Part shown: piece by piece, positions 5,810-13,988 of the stretch
How the letters are laid out: every line of letters starts with the position of its first letter
Position numbering within the stretch: the first letter of the stretch is position 1
Source of the DNA: Planctomycetia bacterium
GTDB lineage: Bacteria; Planctomycetota; Planctomycetia; Pirellulales; Thermoguttaceae
NCBI GenBank assembly: GCA_030527015.1
Contig: JAUNBR010000044.1
Location: forward strand, 1 to 35,312
Direction: 5' to 3'
DNA: 35,312 bases
The notes under the pieces: model-generated
What the model was told of the DNA's origin: nothing
Databases searched by the model: none
Seen by the model: the letters and a program-made list of their open reading frames with translations, nothing else
Program-made: the position numbers and the translations under genes

Positions 5810-8800
5810 ATGATGATACCATTAATATTATCGCGCGTTAAGCGTTTCTTTCGCGCTGATGCATTTTGTATGCGGCCGCGAAGGAGGGCGCAAGAGGAGA
5901 AGGCGAGGTTATTAAAAATTGAATCTTTGGAAGCGCGGCAGTTGCTCAGCGTCGCGCCGTGGGAAGTTGGGCAGGCGAATCTGGCGGCGTTTTATTCTTT
6001 TGAAAATGGCAATCAGAGTGTAGTCGGTTCCGTACACGGCGTTTCCTATGGCGACGCTTCGACGCAGTACTGTGATGTGCTTGAGAGTAACGTTTTAACA
6101 CTTGACGGCAGTGGTGATTACGTTAGCTTAGGGAATCCCGACTCGCTCAACGGTTTACAGAGTTTCACGCTTTCGGCCTGGGTGAAAGCGGACGCGTCGA
6201 GTGGTTTCCAGAACATTTTAGCGCACGGATACACGCAGACGCCTAAGGCGGAAATTTTCCTCCGGATCGCGAATGGGTACTATGAAATCGGATCATGGAA
6301 CGGCGCGAATCACCGTGCGCGCGTCGCGATTCCTCAGACTGACATCGGCCAGTGGGTGCATTTAGCCGGCACTTTCGACGGCGCTTCCTGGCGGCTTTAC
6401 CGAAATGGCGTGGAGTTAGCCGTAACCCATGATTCTGCCTGTCCTGATCAGATCGACGCGGGCTGGAGCATCGGTTCCAACAGCACGGGTTCCGAGCGTT
6501 ATTTTCAAGGTGAGTTGGATCATGTCGCGATTCACAATCGTGCGTTAACCTCTTCCGAGATTTTGCAAATGGCGATGCAAAACGACGTGCAAATCATCGA
6601 ACCGATAAGCCACTGGGACTGCATTTCCACGGGCAATGATATTCTGGCAGATGCTAATGAAATCGCCCCGGGCACCTTAAAAAACGATGCCAAGTTTCTT
6701 GCCGATCAAACGCGTTATAGTGTTTTGGATCTGGATGGCGACTCCGCTTATGTTGCGCTGGGTGATCCGGAAGACTTGCAAATTACAGGTGAAATTACCC
6801 TCAGTGCGTGGATTCATCCTAAAAGTCTTGACGGCGTGCAGAATCTTATCTCGAAGGGATTTTCCATGGATCCGAAGGGTGAAATTTTCCTCCGGATCGC
6901 GAATGGGTACTATGAAATCGGATCATGGAACGGCGCGAATCACCGTGCGCGCGTCGCGATTCCTCAGACTGACATCGGCCAGTGGGTGCATTTAGCCGGC
7001 ACTTTCGACGGCGCTTCCTGGCGGCTTTACCGAAATGGCGTGGAAGTCGCGTATGTTGCCGACACCGTTGGCGCGGTCGCGGTCAACTCAGCTTGGAGCA
7101 TCGGTGCGAATAGTGACGGTACCACCCGATTCTTTGATGGTATGATTTCGGATGTGAAGATCTTCCGATCCGCTCTCATGCCCCCTGAGGTTTTGGCTCT
7201 GCACGACGCATCCGTCACCGTGCAGGCTCCGGTCTCGGAGGTTCCGCATCTGCGCGTCGGGGGTGAGTCCTATGCCTTGCTCGGACAGCCGTATACCCTC
7301 GATTTGGATACTCTGGGTTATGGTCAAATGGAGTGGACCATTAAGTGGGGCGATAACACCGAAGAGGTAACGTCGCTTTCTAAAATATCTCATACATACC
7401 AAGCATCGGGCACGTATGAAATTATCATTACCGCAAAGCGAAGTGACGCACAGCAGGCCGCCATGGTTTTTGGCGATGAATTTACAATTTCCGTTTTCGG
7501 TCTGGGCAGCGAATTGCTCACCAACGGAAACTTTGACCTCATGGACGAAAACTCGACGGTACCCTTGAATCAATTTTGGGAGCTTTTCCCTGAGGGAATC
7601 ACCGGATGGGATGGTCTGATTGAGCTTCAGAGAGTCGAGGGAAATCAATATGCTGAGCTGGACGCCGATCTACAATATTATAACGGCTATTTTCCTGACC
7701 CGGTGCCCGGCAGTGCGCAAACGACGATCACGGCGAGTTCCGTTTCGCTTGCCGAGAATGCTCCCCACCTTCTGACGTTCGACGCTTGGAATCGTACTTC
7801 GGATCCGCTGGACAACATGATGAAGGTCACGGTTCCCGGCACAATTCAGGCCATCAACGGTTATCGTTACGATGAAATTCTGGCGTTGATAAATTCTAAT
7901 GACTCGTATTATGACTACGTAACGCTCACGCCGAACTCGGTCACATTTTCGGCCAAAACGAATTTGTGGCGGTGCCATTCTATTTTATTCCTTGCCTCGG
8001 GAACCGGCTCTGTTTCGTTTTCCGATGTCAGTACGACGAACCCGACTCCGACGTACGGCGCGTGTTTAGACAGCGTGTCCCTGAAACCGTACGTCATGAA
8101 TCACGTCGACCTTCGAGTCGATAGCGGAAATGACGGCAATCGGATCGACAATAATGGTGTTGACCAGATCGACCATTTCGACAATCTCATGGAAAATAAA
8201 GGTGTGGGATATGTGTTGGAAATGGGAACGACGGGAAGCATGTCGATTTCAGTGATGGGTTACAACCGTGCTGAGTTCGCAAATTGTTTTGTTAAACTGA
8301 CGGAAGTCGACGCTGAGGGCGACGAGTTACCGGCGGCGAATAAAATTTTAACAATTTCGGATCCAATCGGTATCAACCTCAGTGAATTTAAGACGACCGG
8401 CACCTGTAATATTGAGGCAAAAACGCTTCATGAATCGCAATCGACGTGGGTAAAAGTGGCGGTTTACAAGAAAGTGAATGATCAAGATGTTCGCGTCGAC
8501 ACCATGGAAGATTTAGTCAAAATTACGACGTCCCTTTTCGTAATGCAGGACACACGAAATGTGATTCCCAATTATGGTCAACCGTTGGAAAAGTCTCAAG
8601 ATCGGACGAAAATGTGGAACTGTGACATTGTGACTGACACCTACCAGACACCATGTAGTGGCCCGAGGTATAGCGGCAGTTATCTCAAGTCATCGATAAG
8701 TTATGCCACGACAGGCTTTACGATGGATTTAGACTATGATTTCATTCGCGGTAATGACGGCAATGGAAATATTTATGGTGATGCATATGGTTATCAAAAG

Positions 8801-9472
8801 GGCATTCGGCCTGGAAATGTAGATGACATTAATAACAAACTAAGTTTTGTTGCCAACGGTGGCGTGAAGTTTGGAAGTTCCGGAGGTTATGGTTCTGGAG
8901 TGTTCGAAGTGGCGTTATTGGACATGATTGCTATAGTTAATAAGATTGCGGAAGTTCCAATGTTTAAGGAGGATGGAACGCTTAATCTGCTTGATGAAAA
9001 AACAAATCCCCATGCTTGGGATACCGCTTGGAGCAAAGTAAAGAATATGATTCAAGCCAATGGAACTTTGAGTTATACTGATTATGAAATAGAGTCTCTA
9101 TCGAAACTACTTAACGCAGTAGGATACGGTCAGAATTATCAAGATATGGATAAATATTTTGGAGGAAAGGATCTTGGAATTGACACTTTTCTTTCAGCGA
9201 TTCAGGAGTCGTATAAGTTATGTCTGGCAACAGACAATGTCCTTACGATTATTGCCACGACACAACCCGAGGCAAACTATTATAGTTCTGTAAACGTTGT
9301 TCTCAACGGAGCGAATACATTTAGTGCTACTACTTTTGTTCCTGCAAAAGAAGAAGGTCCAACAAATATTTTGAAAGGTGATGGTCACATTTACTTACAG
9401 TCCCACTGGGGCAGTGGAGTGGTGTATAAAATTACTAAATTAGCATCAGCAGGTTCGGGAGAGGGCGTATGA
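5810..9472 (+). CDS. Secreted LEPR-XLL protein with two LamG domains and PKD-like domain (type A)
   Basis: The protein has 1220 residues. I start it at the ATG after TATGGAG (MMIPLILSRVKRF) and not at an upstream TTG. Residues ~36-46 (ESLEARQLLS) are the planctomycete LEPR-XLL sorting motif. Two LamG/concanavalin-like domains follow (~60-205 and ~270-430), each with the VHLAGTFDGASWRLYRNGVE strand. A PKD-like domain spans ~475-560 (WTIKWGDN, SHTYQASGTYEIIITA). A beta-rich region with LLTNGNFDLMD at its start covers ~565-760. A DSGNDGNRIDNNGVDQID run near 768 could bind calcium. The last third is unrecognised and ends with GHIYLQSHWGSGVVYK. LamG and PKD domains suggest extracellular carbohydrate or protein binding, but no catalytic motif is visible. 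The stop overlaps the start of the next gene as ATGA, so the two are translationally coupled. Residues ~853-1023 are DNA-identical to part of that next gene. Confidence 0.9.
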   Translation: MMIPLILSRVKRFFRADAFCMRPRRRAQEEKARLLKIESLEARQLLSVAPWEVGQANLAAFYSFENGNQSVVGSVHGVSYGDASTQYCDVLESNVLTLDGSGDYVSLGNPDSLNGLQSFTLSAWVKADASSGFQNILAHGYTQTPKAEIFLRIANGYYEIGSWNGANHRARVAIPQTDIGQWVHLAGTFDGASWRLYRNGVELAVTHDSACPDQIDAGWSIGSNSTGSERYFQGELDHVAIHNRALTSSEILQMAMQNDVQIIEPISHWDCISTGNDILADANEIAPGTLKNDAKFLADQTRYSVLDLDGDSAYVALGDPEDLQITGEITLSAWIHPKSLDGVQNLISKGFSMDPKGEIFLRIANGYYEIGSWNGANHRARVAIPQTDIGQWVHLAGTFDGASWRLYRNGVEVAYVADTVGAVAVNSAWSIGANSDGTTRFFDGMISDVKIFRSALMPPEVLALHDASVTVQAPVSEVPHLRVGGESYALLGQPYTLDLDTLGYGQMEWTIKWGDNTEEVTSLSKISHTYQASGTYEIIITAKRSDAQQAAMVFGDEFTISVFGLGSELLTNGNFDLMDENSTVPLNQFWELFPEGITGWDGLIELQRVEGNQYAELDADLQYYNGYFPDPVPGSAQTTITASSVSLAENAPHLLTFDAWNRTSDPLDNMMKVTVPGTIQAINGYRYDEILALINSNDSYYDYVTLTPNSVTFSAKTNLWRCHSILFLASGTGSVSFSDVSTTNPTPTYGACLDSVSLKPYVMNHVDLRVDSGNDGNRIDNNGVDQIDHFDNLMENKGVGYVLEMGTTGSMSISVMGYNRAEFANCFVKLTEVDAEGDELPAANKILTISDPIGINLSEFKTTGTCNIEAKTLHESQSTWVKVAVYKKVNDQDVRVDTMEDLVKITTSLFVMQDTRNVIPNYGQPLEKSQDRTKMWNCDIVTDTYQTPCSGPRYSGSYLKSSISYATTGFTMDLDYDFIRGNDGNGNIYGDAYGYQKGIRPGNVDDINNKLSFVANGGVKFGSSGGYGSGVFEVALLDMIAIVNKIAEVPMFKEDGTLNLLDEKTNPHAWDTAWSKVKNMIQANGTLSYTDYEIESLSKLLNAVGYGQNYQDMDKYFGGKDLGIDTFLSAIQESYKLCLATDNVLTIIATTQPEANYYSSVNVVLNGANTFSATTFVPAKEEGPTNILKGDGHIYLQSHWGSGVVYKITKLASAGSGEGV
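6251..6414 (+). repeat. 164-bp exact direct repeat, copy 1 (LamG 1)
   Basis: Identical to 6881-7044, 630 bases downstream, and encodes the same ~55 residues in both LamG domains (residues ~148-202). The flanking parts of the two domains have diverged, so the identity points to recent copying. Confidence 0.95.
6881..7044 (+). repeat. 164-bp exact direct repeat, copy 2 (LamG 2)
   Basis: Second copy of 6251-6414, in LamG domain 2 (residues ~358-412). It begins GAAATTTTCCTCCGGATCGC and ends AATGGCGTGGA. Confidence 0.95.
8366..8878 (+). repeat. 513-bp exact direct repeat, copy in type A gene
   Basis: Base-for-base identical, as far as I can read, to 10408-10920. It starts ATCGGTATCAACCTCAGTGA and ends GTGAAGTTTGGAAGT. 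It encodes a domain of ~171 residues of unknown fold (GINLSEFKTTGTCNIEA at its start). Confidence 0.95.
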
Positions 9473-11448
9473 AAAAAGAGAGTTTGAAATTATTATATTT
9501 GTGTATTTTTTTATCGTTTTTGTCGCAAGCTGCATTCGGTCAAGAGTCGTTTGATTATCCATTTGTTGAGACAATCGAAACGGCTGAAGGTGAAGTGATT
9601 CAACTAAATGATAACGCAGATTTTTCTGGCAAGGTAATAAAGAATGAAATTATTTCAAGAGAAAATGGAGTGTTGAGAAATATTAATTTTTCAAAATGTA
9701 GGTTTATAAACACGACGATCAAAGATGTTCATTTTGAGAATTGTTCTTTTAAGGAAGCAAAGTTTTATGAAGGCGTTGATGGCAATTCCAGTATTTCTCT
9801 TAATTCTGTCGAAGGTTGTGATTTTACAGACGCACGTTTTATTTCCGAGAGAGGGAATAGTCAAATGCAGATAAGCTTTGATGGAAAATACTTTTTACAA
9901 ACTCAAAATTACAAATCCAAACGGCTAGAAAATCTCAGGATTATTTTTGCAGACTATAGTAATATGGATTTTTCTGATTTTGTTTTGGTAAATTCCGCGA
10001 TTTTTACTAAGCGACAAAAAGGAATTCGGTATCAAAATGCGTTATTTTGCGAAGGATGTCACGTGGTCAATCCTGGTAGCAATGCAAAGGAAATGATTTA
10101 CAGCACATTGAACTATCAAATCGGCGTTTGGAGTGGAGTATCTTTTTTCGATGACGTTGTAGAAGGAGTCGATTTTTCGGGAATGACATTTATAAGATGC
10201 CGATTTAATTCATTGAAAGGCACAAATTTTACTGATGCTAAATTTATCTATCCAGAATTTTATGATTCCATGACGCTGGAGCAAATTAAACAGACGTGGA
10301 ATTATAAAAGTGGTCGAATGGATTTGTTAAAGCTACCAGAGGGGCTGCAAAAACAGGTTGATGCGGAACTTGAAAAGGAGGGTCGAAGAGTAAAAACTGA
10401 TGTTGGGATCGGTATCAACCTCAGTGAATTTAAGACGACCGGCACCTGTAATATTGAGGCAAAAACGCTTCATGAATCGCAATCGACGTGGGTAAAAGTG
10501 GCGGTTTACAAGAAAGTGAATGATCAAGATGTTCGCGTCGACACCATGGAAGATTTAGTCAAAATTACGACGTCCCTTTTCGTAATGCAGGACACACGAA
10601 ATGTGATTCCCAATTATGGTCAACCGTTGGAAAAGTCTCAAGATCGGACGAAAATGTGGAACTGTGACATTGTGACTGACACCTACCAGACACCATGTAG
10701 TGGCCCGAGGTATAGCGGCAGTTATCTCAAGTCATCGATAAGTTATGCCACGACAGGCTTTACGATGGATTTAGACTATGATTTCATTCGCGGTAATGAC
10801 GGCAATGGAAATATTTATGGTGATGCATATGGTTATCAAAAGGGCATTCGGCCTGGAAATGTAGATGACATTAATAACAAACTAAGTTTTGTTGCCAACG
10901 GTGGCGTGAAGTTTGGAAGTACTGCTGGTATGAGTGAAAACGTGTTTGAGGCCGCTCTACTGGATGTGGAAGCAATGGTCAGTATGATTTTGGCTAAACT
11001 TCAAGAATTGAATAATAATATTCCTGTCGAAATTACTGATATTCCAGCTAACTTGGTAATACCTGGATATGCGCAAGAGGAAATTAGTAGGCTATTGCAC
11101 GGAATTGCATATGGTTGTGCACTTAAAGACATTTTTCCTGGTCAGACAATTAACAATAAGGAATTTGGTGCGACATTGCAACCGATAGACTACCTGTTGG
11201 AAGCCTATTCTCGATCGAAACATCAAAAGCACATGAGTATAATTGTAGAAGCTGTGACAGATACACATTATGGTGATATTAGTATCATTACTCAGAATTT
11301 AACGACGTATGAAAGTGATCCACAGTCTCCATTGATATTGCCATCCAAAGACGGAAACGACCTGTTTGATGGTCACATTTACTTACAGTCCCACTGGGGC
11401 AGTGGAGTGGTGTATAAAAACATTCAAATCGTAAAATTTGAAGAGTAG
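9469..11448 (+). CDS. Fusion of a pentapeptide-like secreted protein (B1) to a type A tail (A2)
   Basis: The protein has 659 residues. Residues 1-24 are a signal peptide (LLYLCIFLSFLSQAAFGQ). Residues ~60-290 form a pentapeptide-like right-handed beta-helix (FSKCRFINTTIK, VEGCDFTDARF, VDFSGMTFIRCRF, GTNFTDAKF) interrupted by an LQTQNYKSKRLENL motif. At ~270-312 comes the shared B tail (TLEQIKQTWNYKSGRMDLL to EGRRVKTDV). At residue ~313, where B2 and B3 read VEKEFTGK and stop, the protein switches to the A-type C-terminal block: 171 residues identical at DNA level to the 5810 gene, then a unique part, then GHIYLQSHWGSGVVYK. I infer a deletion that joined B1 to the end of a second A gene. The start overlaps the upstream stop (ATGA). 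It is probably exported to periplasm or surface. Confidence 0.88.
   Translation: MKKESLKLLYLCIFLSFLSQAAFGQESFDYPFVETIETAEGEVIQLNDNADFSGKVIKNEIISRENGVLRNINFSKCRFINTTIKDVHFENCSFKEAKFYEGVDGNSSISLNSVEGCDFTDARFISERGNSQMQISFDGKYFLQTQNYKSKRLENLRIIFADYSNMDFSDFVLVNSAIFTKRQKGIRYQNALFCEGCHVVNPGSNAKEMIYSTLNYQIGVWSGVSFFDDVVEGVDFSGMTFIRCRFNSLKGTNFTDAKFIYPEFYDSMTLEQIKQTWNYKSGRMDLLKLPEGLQKQVDAELEKEGRRVKTDVGIGINLSEFKTTGTCNIEAKTLHESQSTWVKVAVYKKVNDQDVRVDTMEDLVKITTSLFVMQDTRNVIPNYGQPLEKSQDRTKMWNCDIVTDTYQTPCSGPRYSGSYLKSSISYATTGFTMDLDYDFIRGNDGNGNIYGDAYGYQKGIRPGNVDDINNKLSFVANGGVKFGSTAGMSENVFEAALLDVEAMVSMILAKLQELNNNIPVEITDIPANLVIPGYAQEEISRLLHGIAYGCALKDIFPGQTINNKEFGATLQPIDYLLEAYSRSKHQKHMSIIVEAVTDTHYGDISIITQNLTTYESDPQSPLILPSKDGNDLFDGHIYLQSHWGSGVVYKNIQIVKFEE
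10408..10920 (+). repeat. 513-bp exact direct repeat, copy in fusion gene
   Basis: Partner of 8366-8878, offset 2042 bases. Its left edge is the fusion point: GATGTTGGG before it belongs to the B tail and ATCGGTATC starts the A block. A further 52 bp near the two gene ends (9380-9431 and 11368-11419) are also identical, while the sequence between differs. Confidence 0.95.
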
Positions 11449-11459
11449 GAGGGAGCCAT

Positions 11460-12368
11460 ATGAGCAAAAAAAAGTTGATTGTATTCTGCCTGTTTTTTTT
11501 GCTGATCCGTAGTGCCGAAGGGTCGGATATCCACTTGGTAACGGTAAATAACCATCGAGAAAATTCCGATAGTCGGCGTTATGATTACTCGCATGAAAGA
11601 ATTCGAGAGTTGATTACGTGGGAAGATGACTCCGTCAGTGGATATGATTTTTCTTACTGTATAATTGATAAAGCAAGGCTTGACTGTCTTTCTGATATTT
11701 CAAATTGTTCATTTGCGCACGCGCGATTTTTGGCAGGAAACGTGTCGGTTTACAAAGACTGTAACTTTACACAAGCTTGGTTTGGGCCAAAATGTTATGT
11801 GAGCATTCCCCCGGAAAATTTAATCCAAACGAAGAATTTCCATCTGAAACGGTTGGATTTTGTCCTTTTGGGAGTCTCGCTTCACAATGTGGACTGTTCC
11901 TCTTTTGACATATCAAATCAGTTTATTGTTCGAGACTTTGAGGGTGCCTGTTTTAACGATACATATTTTCATGATGTGTGGATTGCATCCATTCCCAAGG
12001 AACTGCTTAAACAAACACGCAATTATAAAGAAGGAATTTTTTATAAGATAAAATTTATTCCAGATCGTCACATAACTAACGTTAAAAATACTTTTCAGAA
12101 TTTGGATATTTCTAAAAAAGAATTTATAGAATGTAGTATCGTTAATTTTAGCATGAAAAACGCAATTATGGAAGATACTGTTTTTATTGATACTTACATT
12201 TCCAGTGATTTAACGCTGGAGCAAATTAAGCAGACGTGGAATTATAAAAGTGGTCGAATGGATTTGTTAAAGCTTCCAGAGGGGCTGCAAAAACAGGTCG
12301 ATGCGGAACTCGAAAAGGAGGGTCGAAGAGTAAAAACTGACGTGGAGAAAGAGTTCACGGGAAAGTAA
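11460..12368 (+). CDS. Pentapeptide-like secreted protein (B2)
   Basis: The protein has 302 residues with a signal peptide (LIVFCLFFLLIRSAEGS). The body has degenerate pentapeptide-type segments (VSGYDFSYCIIDKARLDC, ISNCSFAHARF, FEGACFNDTYF, MKNAIMEDTVFIDTYI). Three copies of a Q-T-x-N-Y/F-x-x-x-R/I motif punctuate them: LIQTKNFHLKRLDF, LLKQTRNYKEGIFYKI and QIKQTWNYKSGRMDLL. The tail ends EKEFTGK. Pentapeptide solenoids are binding or structural folds, and no enzyme motif is seen. GGAGGGAG just upstream is a strong ribosome site. It follows the fusion gene by 11 bases and precedes a hairpin terminator. The final ~85 bp of coding sequence and the 3' flank are nearly identical to those of the gene at 12592. 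Confidence 0.85.
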   Translation: MSKKKLIVFCLFFLLIRSAEGSDIHLVTVNNHRENSDSRRYDYSHERIRELITWEDDSVSGYDFSYCIIDKARLDCLSDISNCSFAHARFLAGNVSVYKDCNFTQAWFGPKCYVSIPPENLIQTKNFHLKRLDFVLLGVSLHNVDCSSFDISNQFIVRDFEGACFNDTYFHDVWIASIPKELLKQTRNYKEGIFYKIKFIPDRHITNVKNTFQNLDISKKEFIECSIVNFSMKNAIMEDTVFIDTYISSDLTLEQIKQTWNYKSGRMDLLKLPEGLQKQVDAELEKEGRRVKTDVEKEFTGK

Positions 12369-12401
12369 ATTTGTTTACGTAAAGAAAATATATTTCTCGG
12401 T

Positions 12402-12443
12402 ACCGTCTGTGAAAATCTGCATGGACGGTGTCGAGAGTTTTTT
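12402..12443 (+). terminator. Putative terminator after B2
   Basis: ACCGTC at 12402-12407 pairs with GACGGT at 12424-12429, and T6 follows at 12438-12443. The stem is short and the loop long (16), so termination may be weak. The same structure follows B3. Confidence 0.42.
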
Positions 12444-12481
12444 GTGAAAATTAAATTTTTAAAATTAAAAATAGGCTTTTA

Positions 12482-12595
12482 CAAGTGTTTACCGAGGTAA
12501 ATGTAAATGGTCACTTATATCTTCAGTCACATCATGGAAGTGGAGTGTTTTATACCATTAACTCCCTCATTGAGAAGGAAGGTTCTGAAGAATGA
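12482..12595 (+). pseudogene. Relic of a third type A gene (last ~37 codons)
   Basis: The open frame ends NGHLYLQSHHGSGVFY, then INSLIEKEGSEE and a TGA that overlaps the B3 start as ATGA. This matches the C-terminus of the type A protein (DGHIYLQSHWGSGVVYK) and its ATGA junction with B1. Nothing else of an A gene remains: the frame closes within ~50 bases upstream and there is no start. It is too short to be a gene by itself, but it preserves the ancestral A-B junction and may still couple translation. Confidence 0.78.
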
Positions 12596-13521
12596 ATAAA
12601 ATTGCATCACTAATTTTACTAAAAGTCACTTTTTTTCTTGTGTTAAATGTGCATCACGAGTCCTGTTTTGCGCTGGAAAACATATTAAAGATTGACGGTA
12701 AGCGTGTGAATATGGAAGAACGGAAGGATTATCGCAACGAAACGATAGATTACCTCTACATTTGTAGAAGAGGCGTATCGGGATACGATTTTTCTGGTTG
12801 TCATTTTAAGAAACTTATTATTGAAGAAGATGCAAATGTTAAACAATCTTCTTTTGCGAATACTACATATGACGATGGTTGGGTAACGTTCGATGCGAAA
12901 AATAATAACTTTTGCAACGCTGATATTTCCGGATTGGATTTCAGTGCCCCTGCGTGTAATTTTATTCAAACAAAGAATTATAAAGAGAAAAAAATATGTG
13001 GCGGGAATTTTGGTGCAGGGCAGAATTATTCTCATGTTGACTTTTCAGGTTTCGAAATGAAAGGTTGCAATTTCCTTGTGTTAAGACTGGTTAATGCTAA
13101 GTTTTATGATACCCAGTTTGAAAACGTTTCTTTAACTTTTGCGATTACGTCGGAGCAAATTCAACAAACTCGGAATTTCAAAAGAGGCATTTTTCTTGGG
13201 ATTAACTTTCAAAACGGCGAAGAATATAATCCAAGTAAGGCATTGCAAAATATTGATATTTCCCGAATGAGTTTTGTGCAGTGTAATATTGGATGTAGTA
13301 TGAAAGGTGCAATTTGTGAGGATACCGTTTTTACAGAGTGTAACCTTACATGTACCAAAGATTTAACGCTGGAGCAAATTAAGCAGACGTGGAATTATAA
13401 AAGTGGTCGAATGGATTTGTTAAAGCTTCCAGAGGGGCTGCAAAAACAGGTCGATGCGGAACTCGAAAAGGAGGGTCGAAGAGTAAAAACTGACGTGGAG
13501 AAAGAGTTCACGGGAAAGTAA
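12592..13521 (+). CDS. Pentapeptide-like secreted protein (B3)
   Basis: The protein has 309 residues with a signal peptide (LILLKVTFFLVLNVHHESCF). It has the same organisation as B2: VSGYDFSGCHFKKLII, NFCNADISGLDFSAP, VDFSGFEMKGCNF and MKGAICEDTVFTECNL, punctuated by FIQTKNYKEKKICGG, QIQQTRNFKRGIFLGI and QIKQTWNYKSGRMDLL, and ending EKEFTGK. The N-terminal halves of B2 and B3 have diverged, while the last ~160 coding bases and ~90 bases of 3' flank are almost identical (12207-12455 and 13360-13608, one difference seen). It lies directly after the A3 relic, with an ATGA overlap. Confidence 0.85.
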   Translation: MNKIASLILLKVTFFLVLNVHHESCFALENILKIDGKRVNMEERKDYRNETIDYLYICRRGVSGYDFSGCHFKKLIIEEDANVKQSSFANTTYDDGWVTFDAKNNNFCNADISGLDFSAPACNFIQTKNYKEKKICGGNFGAGQNYSHVDFSGFEMKGCNFLVLRLVNAKFYDTQFENVSLTFAITSEQIQQTRNFKRGIFLGINFQNGEEYNPSKALQNIDISRMSFVQCNIGCSMKGAICEDTVFTECNLTCTKDLTLEQIKQTWNYKSGRMDLLKLPEGLQKQVDAELEKEGRRVKTDVEKEFTGK

Positions 13522-13608
13522 ATTTGTTTACGTAAAGAAAATATATTTCTCGGTACCGTCTGTGAAAATCTGGATGGACGGTGTCGAGAGTTTTTTGTGA
13601 AAATTAAA
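13360..13608 (+). repeat. 249-bp near-identical direct repeat (B3 tail), partner 12207-12455
   Basis: It covers the shared C-terminal tail, stop codon and terminator of B2 and B3, offset 1153 bases. One C/G difference is visible in the terminator loop. The B1 tail (10270-10405) is a more diverged third copy. Confidence 0.92.
13555..13596 (+). terminator. Putative terminator after B3
   Basis: ACCGTC at 13555-13560 pairs with GACGGT at 13577-13582, and T6 follows at 13591-13596. It is a duplicate of the structure after B2. Confidence 0.42.
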
Positions 13609-13629
13609 ATTTTACTCCTTTTTTTAAAA

Positions 13630-13731
13630 TATACTGGTTCCATAAATTTCCGTTTTTTGCGACTTTCGAAGCAGGTATTTTTTGCAAAGCAAAATGCCGA
13701 GGATGCGGAATTTTATAGTGTATCGGGTATA
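13630..13731 (+). repeat. TATAC element, full copy
   Basis: A forward copy from TATACTGGTTCCATAAATTT to GTATCGGGTATA, with core arms modified to GGTATTTT / AAAATGCC. It lies at the right edge of the A-B module, before the second transposase relic. Confidence 0.88.
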
Positions 13732-13811
13732 TTTACTGTTTTTTCGATGATTTTAGTGTAGGCCCAGCTGAGAAGAAGTTAAGAGCAAAAGAGGAAATTT
13801 TGTAGAAAATA

Positions 13812-13988
13812 ATGGAAATTTATTAATATCGGAAAAGGTTTTAAACGAATTACGACGTGAGCATAAAAAATCACAGTGAAAATGTGGGAGAAGATTTTAG
13901 TTTGAAAGTGGATTGGCAGTCAGTGATGTGGCGAAAGTCCTGATGATGGACGAAATCACGCTACGAAATTATTTTTATGCCCGATGGA
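13812..13988 (+). pseudogene. IS630-like transposase N-terminus, decayed (second copy)
   Basis: Reading across frames gives ELRREHKKSQ, then, after stops, SGLAVSDVAKVLMMDEITL followed by RNYFYARW. The last piece is a clean helix-turn-helix of the IS630 transposase type. It is homologous to the relic at 5384-5560, in the same orientation, and likewise runs into a diverged palindromic element. The catalytic domain is missing. Confidence 0.7.
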
